From assembly GCA_964030475.1 (NCBI GenBank), contig CAXIPT010000001.1, forward strand, positions 7,569,761-7,633,760: 64,000 nucleotides of DNA, written 5' to 3'. A program made the position numbers and the translations under genes. The notes below the pieces were generated by a model. The model was not told the DNA's origin. It ran no database searches and saw only the letters and a program-made list of their open reading frames with translations. The stretch is from Tethya wilhelma. Lineage: Eukaryota > Porifera > Demospongiae > Tethyida > Tethyidae. Positions 58,163 to 64,000 of this stretch are shown here, one piece after another (positions within the stretch are counted from its first letter, which is position 1; each line of letters begins with the position of its first letter).

Positions 58163-61107
58163 TCAGAACTTGTACACTACTAGTGTCATGTCGTCTCTCT
58201 TTCTACACGCAACCGCTAAGGGTGAACGTGAATCAACTCGCGCACTTCTTTCATAAGTATCCTGGTGAATCTTTTGTAATCTGTCCAGAACACCATCTGA
58301 AACAGTAGTGAATGTTCTCTCCTTCTGTATTGCTTGGTCAATCATATTCAAGAGTACTTTGTTAGCCTCAATAACCTCCTTGTCACTGAACATTGCCTCA
58401 ATGCTCTTGTAAACTCCATCTGACATGAGGACAAGGTATCGCAGATTTTTGTTTAGTTCCATCCCTGGCATCACGTAGGGCTCAGCTGTGCCAGGCTGTT
58501 CTCTTGCAGAGCTGTATACGAACAACAAAAAAAGGTTAATCATATTGGACAAACATGTGTTTTCACACAAAGCTTCAAACAACTCTACATACTCGATCAT
58601 GCCACTACACGGATCATTAGCTTGGTGGGAAATGGTCCACTTACCATATTATGTCCACATTCTTGTAGCCCTCTTTGATGTTGTAGTCGCCAATGCTCCT
58701 GGTGTTCTCCTGGGTGCCCAGCCGACCAGAGCTGATTATTGGTGCGATGTCAAGGCCGAGGCTTGCCAGTCTCTTCAGCTCTTGCTCATTCTCCACACCA
58801 TGGTCCACACTCAACTGGCGGGCGGCCAGGGTACCATTGGGTCTCTCAAATATCAATACCGCTCTTGAATCGCCGACGTTAGCCACGTAGAGCTTGTTGT
58901 TGGCAATGACTGCTACAACTGCTGTACATCCACCTGACAACATAGGCTCTAGTTCTTGTAGTCTCTTCACTTCGGTCGGGAAACGCTGATAGGCTTGGTA
59001 TGACGTTAGATGCTACAGTGATCATGTGTATGTGTGTGGTATGGGGAAACAGTTATTCATACTCGTGGGGGGGGTGTATCTTACACACTATATTATGTGT
59101 AACATACCTACACAGATAACTGACACACACATACACATGTAACAGTAAGTAGGGATAGACTTACATCTTGTTTAACATTCAATTCACACACTAAACTTGT
59201 ATCGTAACATGCCAAAAAGCTTTACAATACCAAACAGCACATCTAAGGCACCATAAAGAAAACATACAATGTATATACAGCATACTAAAAGTATACCCTT
59301 TGATATCTACAGAGTACCTTTAGACTACAAAGACTATTTCAAAAGCTCTTCTATCTCTTTAAGCCACCTAACAGGATATGCTTATGGCATTGGAACAATT
59401 CTATTGGGAGTTCTGAACCTCTATTGTCAAACACACTTCCAGTATAGAATGATCACATGTGTACACATGGATATGAGCTCTTTGGTGAACCAGTGCTGAA
59501 AGACAACAAATAGCTGACATAATGGCTCAAAATGGAGAGGAGGTGTCTAACTTGTTGGGCCTCTGTTGTAGCACCTATTGCTATAGTGATAACTGATACA
59601 GAAAAGCATCTACTTTTGCCATGGAAACTAAACACATAATATACACACTTGGATATTCATCAATGGTGCTGGCATTTCATGAATATCATAATAATTTAGA
59701 ATGCAATTTACGTAATACTAATACACAATCGGTACACACAGCTAGATAAGAAGGGGTGTTTTTGATTTTCAGTAGGATGTTGCTAGTTTGTTAGTTGTGC
59801 AATTTAGAATGTGAAATTCATGATGTTTTTGTATGGATAAGTGCACAAGGGGAATACTATACCGACCACAATATCACTAAGATCTACAATACGTAGATAG
59901 CTGATACATGCGCGTGTGCGCACACACACACACACACACATACACACACACACACACACACGAACAAATACACTCACACACAAGGAGCACAAAGCTATCT
60001 CACATCACAGATAACGCTCAATGAGCACAAGTGCACTCCTTAAAAAGGCCACACTCACTCACTCACTAATCCTTATCTCACCTGTGGTATTCTAGCTTGA
60101 ATCTTATTTTTCTCATCAATATAGTCTCGGATATTACTAAAGAATTCTCTTTCTGTAGCTTTAAAGAACTCTCTTAGCGCATCTTGAAGTATCTTATCGT
60201 TATTTTGTTGAACAACTCTATCCCAAGATACTATTTTAAAGTACTCTTCCATGTATTTTGAAGCTAGTTGTACAGCACGGTCACCATCATGTCCGTCAAA
60301 CACCGCAAACACTTTAGACTGATTTTTGTCTACCACAAAATGTCTATCCTCATTTTCGTGGTCACTAATTGGAAAGTGTTCGAGAGAATAACGACAATTT
60401 TGTAAAGTTGCTGCAGTTAATCTTTCCTTTTTACGAGATATTGAAGCCCCTCTGGTTCTTGGTTTAGGTACAGGTTGAGCCTGGGGTGGCTGTTGGTTTG
60501 GGTGTCTTCGTGGTGCTGCTACAGGAGAAGTCGACTGTGGCACTAGCCTCTGTGAAGTTGATGGGTAGTATGCAGAGCCTGGAATGGAAGACTTTCCCTG
60601 GGGATAGGTATATGAATCACTTATACTTGCAGGGTTCCTATGAGTCTCAGTTAGACTAGAAGGTGCACTTCGAGGAATAAGTCCTGTAGGGCCAGTTGAA
60701 GTGTTTGGTACTACATCAAGACTGTGGTGTAGAGTTTGTGGAGCTCCTTGAAGACTTGAAGGGCCATCTGCTTCAGTGTAAGAAACCAGTGGTAGATTCT
60801 GGTAGAGAATCTGAGTTGAAGGGTTACTGCGAGTCTCTCTTTTACCTAGACTGTTTAATCTCGAGTTCCTTGGAGACCCAGTTCGATATGTATCAGGTAT
60901 AGATGGTGGAGCACTGTGATGGTGGGTTGGACCAGGTTCAGTTACATGGTGTAAAGAAGATGTTAAAGATGAAGGACCATAACTATGAGTACTGGTGGTA
61001 CGAGGTTCTGGTAAACTGTGATACCGTGTATCTGTTGCTGCATGATAATTATAATCACGCTCTAAGTTTGGGTTTCTTCTGTCAACAGCCATCACTCCAG
61101 TTGCCAT
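58163..61107 (-). CDS. TAB1-like PP2C-fold protein, copy 2 with long N-terminal extension (580 aa)
   Basis: Three exons in consistent phase: 61107-60082, 59012-58645, 58511-58163. Residues 1-237 are a Ser/Pro/Thr-rich, probably disordered extension (for example PRRHPNQQPPQAQPVPKPRT, which holds an SH3-ligand-like PVPKPRT). The PP2C-fold domain follows: ENED at about 251-254, D271-G-H-D-G, LSGGCTAVVAVIANNKLYVA, NVGD390SR, NTRSIGDYNIKEGY, MSD496GVYKS and RDD571MTLV. The order and the RSIGDY segment identify it as TAB1-like, and the metal-binding acids are conserved, so catalysis is possible. Human TAB1 instead has its disordered part at the C-terminus with the TAK1-binding motif; no such part exists here, the protein ends at VVYKF. 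A 5' UTR intron is likely (acceptor TTTCACAG before the ATG). It lies tail to tail with copy 1 and head to head with LYRM1. Confidence 0.83.
59922..59960. repeat. (CA)n microsatellite
   Basis: Interrupted CA repeat in intron 1 of the second TAB1-like gene. Confidence 0.9.
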
Positions 61108-61632
61108 TTGTCTGGATACCTGTGAAATTAAATAAGCAAGTGAAAAAGCTTATTTTAGTTTATTCAAAACAAATTTACCTGAAGCATGATAGTCTACACA
61201 ATAACTTGATAATACTCACTACAAAATACTGACAGAAATGTCACTGATATTTACCATAGACAACAGAATAGTCAGCTTATATATGTAGCTAGAAAATTAA
61301 TATACAGGAAGTCTAAAGGTTACACCAGAACTATCGAACGATGATATCATATTTAGACTACCAGGTCACATACACTAAGCTATTCTAAAGCTTTTGATTC
61401 TATCTATAGTAACACGACTGACCTCAATTTTTTCCTCCTCTTTTAGTTGCGCCAGTTCACTTTCACACCTCCCAACTTTCAAGGATACAAAAAATTTACG
61501 AATAAACTAGATAAACTTTGAATAATAATTAACCAAATCAAAGGTCAAAGGTTGATATACTTAAGTGTGCGTTATTTTGAGTAAAACTTCTGTCAAAAAA
61601 TTGCCGACATGTGAGGATGTGAGGATGTGAGG

Positions 61633-61680
<48 letters not shown>

Positions 61681-61772
61681 ATGTGTGTGTATACTTGTCA
61701 CTGTAATATTAATATGGATACATACAGCCTCTACTAGCTCTAAATCTTCCACATGATTGTTTCAGTGTTGAA
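61108..61772. promoter_or_regulatory. Head-to-head intergenic region of TAB1-like copy 2 and LYRM1
   Basis: Two genes diverge from this 665-bp interval. It contains a DR1-like pair (61542-61554, AGGTCA, one base, AGGTTG), three GAGGATGT units (61611-61637) and a (TG)n tract (61634-61678). A shared promoter is plausible from geometry alone. Confidence 0.35.
61634..61678. repeat. (TG)n microsatellite
   Basis: About 22 TG units following three GAGGATGT units, upstream of LYRM1. Confidence 0.92.
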
Positions 61773-63025
61773 ATGGTGAGATACAACTGCTTGCAGAGAG
61801 AAGTCCTGAGGACGTATCGACAAGTCTTAAAGTTTGCTCGGAGCTGGCAGGCCTCAGTGAGCAGCGACACAATGAAAGAAAGAGAGTACATTAGGAACGA
61901 AGCCAAACTTCTCTTTAGAAGAAACAAATATGTAAGTTGGGTTGGAAACAAAGTGAAGGTAAAGCTGTATAGCAATAATGGTCATTGTAGTAGAGTCTCA
62001 CCCTCTTACTGGTTTACCACAAGCAAGAAAGAAATGGTCTGTACCCATACATGGTTAAGAAACACACACCTAACAACACATGTGTCTATGGCTCAGAACA
62101 TGTTTGCACCTAACAACACACATGTGTATATCATTCTGCACACCTGCTACACTTGTGTTGTGGTGCTATTTTGTCTTAAATGCAGTGACATATTCGTTTA
62201 TTATGGTGCAGATTTCAGATAACGAAGAGATCAGATTGTGCTTGGATGAAGCTAAATCGAGACTCCAAATAGGTATAACCCTCTAATCTCTCTCACAGAC
62301 AACACTGTTGATGTTTATATCCTGTCACCATTTCCTCTCTCCCACAGCACTCCATTATCAGAACCCTTACCCAAGACCGGTGAGCTTTAGGACAATTTGT
62401 GCTTGTTTTGAGTAGCAAATAGTTAATCGTGGTTTCTGTGTTGAAACAAGTTAGCCCATGTGTTTTGAGATCGATCTAACTCTTGCTAATTTTGTGTATG
62501 TGTATTTGTAAACACATGCTGTAAGGGACTGGAGATTACTTTGAATTATTCTTCTTTTGTTTTAAACCACTACTGACCATATCAATGATTAGTCTATTGA
62601 GCTAGACTGTTAATTGCCCCCCATAAACAGAATAGGGGGAACGTCCATCAGATTCAATGGGTCAGTGAATCAATGTGGAGTCACAAAAGAATATTCAGAG
62701 CCAAGCATGTTGTTTGCATTATCAATAGTGGTACTGTTGTGGTGTAATAGTTTATTATGTGTCATCAGTGTGTGATTTCACTGGCCCGGCTTCATTATTG
62801 CAATAATAATGAAGCCAGTCTGCTTACATAATTCTGTTCATAATATTGCATGTTCATGAAAGTTCAGACAGTCAGGTTGCAGCATTTTATGGCCATTGTC
62901 TTTCATACACTCCCATGCAGGTCAATGTCCCACCTAACTTTGTGTCGTTGAGCAAGTCCAAGAAGACACAAGCCAGGAGAACTGCTCAGTCAAAACCAGT
63001 CTATGTACATTCTCAAGACCAGTAG
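61773..63025 (+). CDS. LYRM1: LYR motif-containing protein 1 (118 aa)
   Basis: LYR proteins are small helical adaptors, mostly mitochondrial, that bind acyl-carrier protein and take part in Fe-S or respiratory-complex assembly; the exact role of LYRM1 is less clear. Four exons: 61773-61931, 62212-62272, 62348-62379, 62921-63025. The match with human LYRM1 is clear: VLRTYRQVLKFARSWQA (human VLGLYRSIFRLARKWQA), KEREYIRNEAKLLFRRNK (human KEKQYILNEARTLFRKNK), IRLCLDEAKSRLQIG, HYQNPYPRP (human HYKIPYPRP) and SKPVYVHSQD (human SKPVYLRSHD). The LYR motif appears as TYR. Length is close to human (122 aa). A polyadenylation signal (AATAAA) lies at about 63227. Confidence 0.9.
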
Positions 63026-63519
63026 CCCAGACTGACTTACAGTCATGCAGGAGTGCGGACAGCTAATTTGGCATGCAGATGATGCATGGATCATGTAGTT
63101 TATAAATTAAAGTTATCACAGCTCATGATCTCTCACAAACCCATGCACTCAGTGACCAATAGTAAAGGCTGCCAACTTGATCTCTCTATAGTTGTTTTTA
63201 TGTTTTAATTCTGTTGATTGTTGTAAAAATAAAATAAATATTTTACTAAGTCAACCACGTCTTTAATAGCGTCATGTGATGAGCATGCATGAGACAGCTA
63301 AGTGATACTATACATGAATACAATATTATAGCAATCGTGTTCATGCATGCACTCTCATACAAAGACACACCTACAGCACATGTACAGACGACATGTACAA
63401 TAATATTACACTGAATAAAAAAATTTGATTGAATATAGCAATAATGTAGTGTAAAGTTGTAAACAATGATTATAATATTGGGATGATATGGTGCCAGTCA
63501 ATGCAATGTAATCACTGAA
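63026..63519. other. Convergent intergenic region LYRM1 / TOP3A
   Basis: 3' flanks of both genes; AT-rich, with AATAAAATAAATA at 63227-63239 on the plus strand. No coding sequence. Confidence 0.5.
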
Positions 63520-63952
63520 TCACGACAGATCTCTAGCTTGAGGACAAGATCGTCTTGTGTGACCTGGTTGCCGACAGAGGCCACAAGTGGGTCTGGCTCT
63601 TTTCTTCCTCCCTCCACCTAACTTATCATCGTCACCACCCCCTCTGGTAACACCCACACCACGCCCCCTCCCTCCTCCTCTCCCACGGCCCCTCCCTCTG
63701 CTCCTCACATGACTCACTGGGACATCGTCGGCCCACTCAAAGAACCCACACTGTTCGTCTCTCGGTTTGAAACACGTGAAGAACTGCCGTCCCTTGTTAG
63801 GCCCATCCTTTTGAACGGTTCTCTGCACTGCCTCGGAGCCACAGTTACACATGACTGCCATCCCATCCTGACTGGAATTATCGGAGCCTCTGAACTGAGA
63901 GCTGCTGTTTTGATTCGAACTGGTTCTAATTCCCCTCCCCCTCCCTCTGTGA
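63520..63952 (-). CDS. TOP3A: DNA topoisomerase III alpha, C-terminal exon (partial gene)
   Basis: TOP3A is a type IA topoisomerase that, with the BLM helicase and RMI proteins, resolves double Holliday junctions, and also acts in mitochondria. This is the last exon, opening at 63952 after a pyrimidine-rich acceptor (CCCCCACAAG). It encodes a Ser/Asn-rich linker, a GRF-type zinc finger (CNCGSEAVQRTVQKDGPNKG, RQFFTCFKPRDEQCGFFEWA; human TVQKDGPNKGRQFHTCAKPR), an Arg/Gly-rich stretch (RSRGRGRGRGGGRGRG) and a final CCHC knuckle (CGLCRQPGHTRRSCP; human CSLCHQPGHTRPFCP). The catalytic part lies outside the window to the right. The RG-rich stretch between the fingers could be an RNA-binding or methylation site. 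Confidence 0.92.
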
Positions 63953-64000
63953 CTTGTGGGGGAAGGGGGAAGGTGTTGTATTTAGTCAGGTGAGAGGGTG

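Noticed and set aside
61773..62222. Unspliced 149-aa ORF for LYRM1
   Set aside because: It reads through the donor at 61932; the four-exon model matches human LYRM1 to its end.

Overview
This window is nuclear DNA of an early-branching animal, most likely a demosponge. Coding sequence is split into many short GT-AG exons, AT-rich spacers are full of (CA)n/(TG)n microsatellites and short inverted-repeat elements, and metazoan genes are recognisable: BTAF1, a death-domain/ankyrin protein, folate-receptor-like proteins, PCYT2, UBE2S, TAB1-like proteins, LYRM1 and TOP3A. The sponge assignment is an inference from gene style. Single N bases (14893, about 55907) and several genes that stop abruptly point to a draft assembly.

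Layout. 1-1543 (+) holds an internal N-terminal piece of BTAF1. 2.1-3.1 kb (-) holds two small secreted cysteine-containing proteins. 3.9-7.2 kb (-) is a complete 11-exon death-domain/ankyrin gene of 731 aa. 7.8-14.2 kb (-) is a tandem array of four folate-receptor-like two-exon genes; copy 3 has lost its GPI-anchor tail. 15.2-23.6 kb holds three members of an unfamiliar family of glycoproteins with a membrane segment at each end, one with an in-frame TGA just before its second membrane segment, plus an unrelated 205-aa orphan gene. 23.6-27.2 kb is non-coding and contains a 1.57-kb foldback element.

27.2-42.6 kb (+) is the most striking locus. A ComEC-type metallo-beta-lactamase domain is followed by a single exon of about 13.2 kb: a long beta-rich region, about ten fibronectin-III-like repeats and six jacalin-like lectin domains, about 4,770 residues in total. 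The locus has an apparent one-base frame break and an in-frame TGA in the last lectin domain. Its 3' end is repeated in an apparently exact 1,678-bp tandem duplication whose junction lies at the head of a tRNA-derived SINE-like element.

46-50.3 kb (+) is a complete 15-exon PCYT2 gene. 51-53.4 kb (+) is a second PCYT2 copy that lacks its 3' exons and has a GG instead of AG at one acceptor; its last exon is almost identical to the first copy's. 54.7-55 kb is the last exon of UBE2S without the rest. 55.3-61.1 kb holds two tail-to-tail TAB1-like genes that keep the PP2C metal-binding residues missing in vertebrate TAB1. 61.8-63.0 kb (+) is LYRM1, and 63.5-64 kb (-) is the C-terminal end of TOP3A.

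The conserved genes are unrelated housekeeping and signalling functions. The accessory part (7.8-44.9 kb) is dominated by membrane, GPI-anchored and lectin-type proteins that have been duplicating locally. All splice models here are hand-built from frame, splice sites and protein similarity recalled from memory; none has transcript support.
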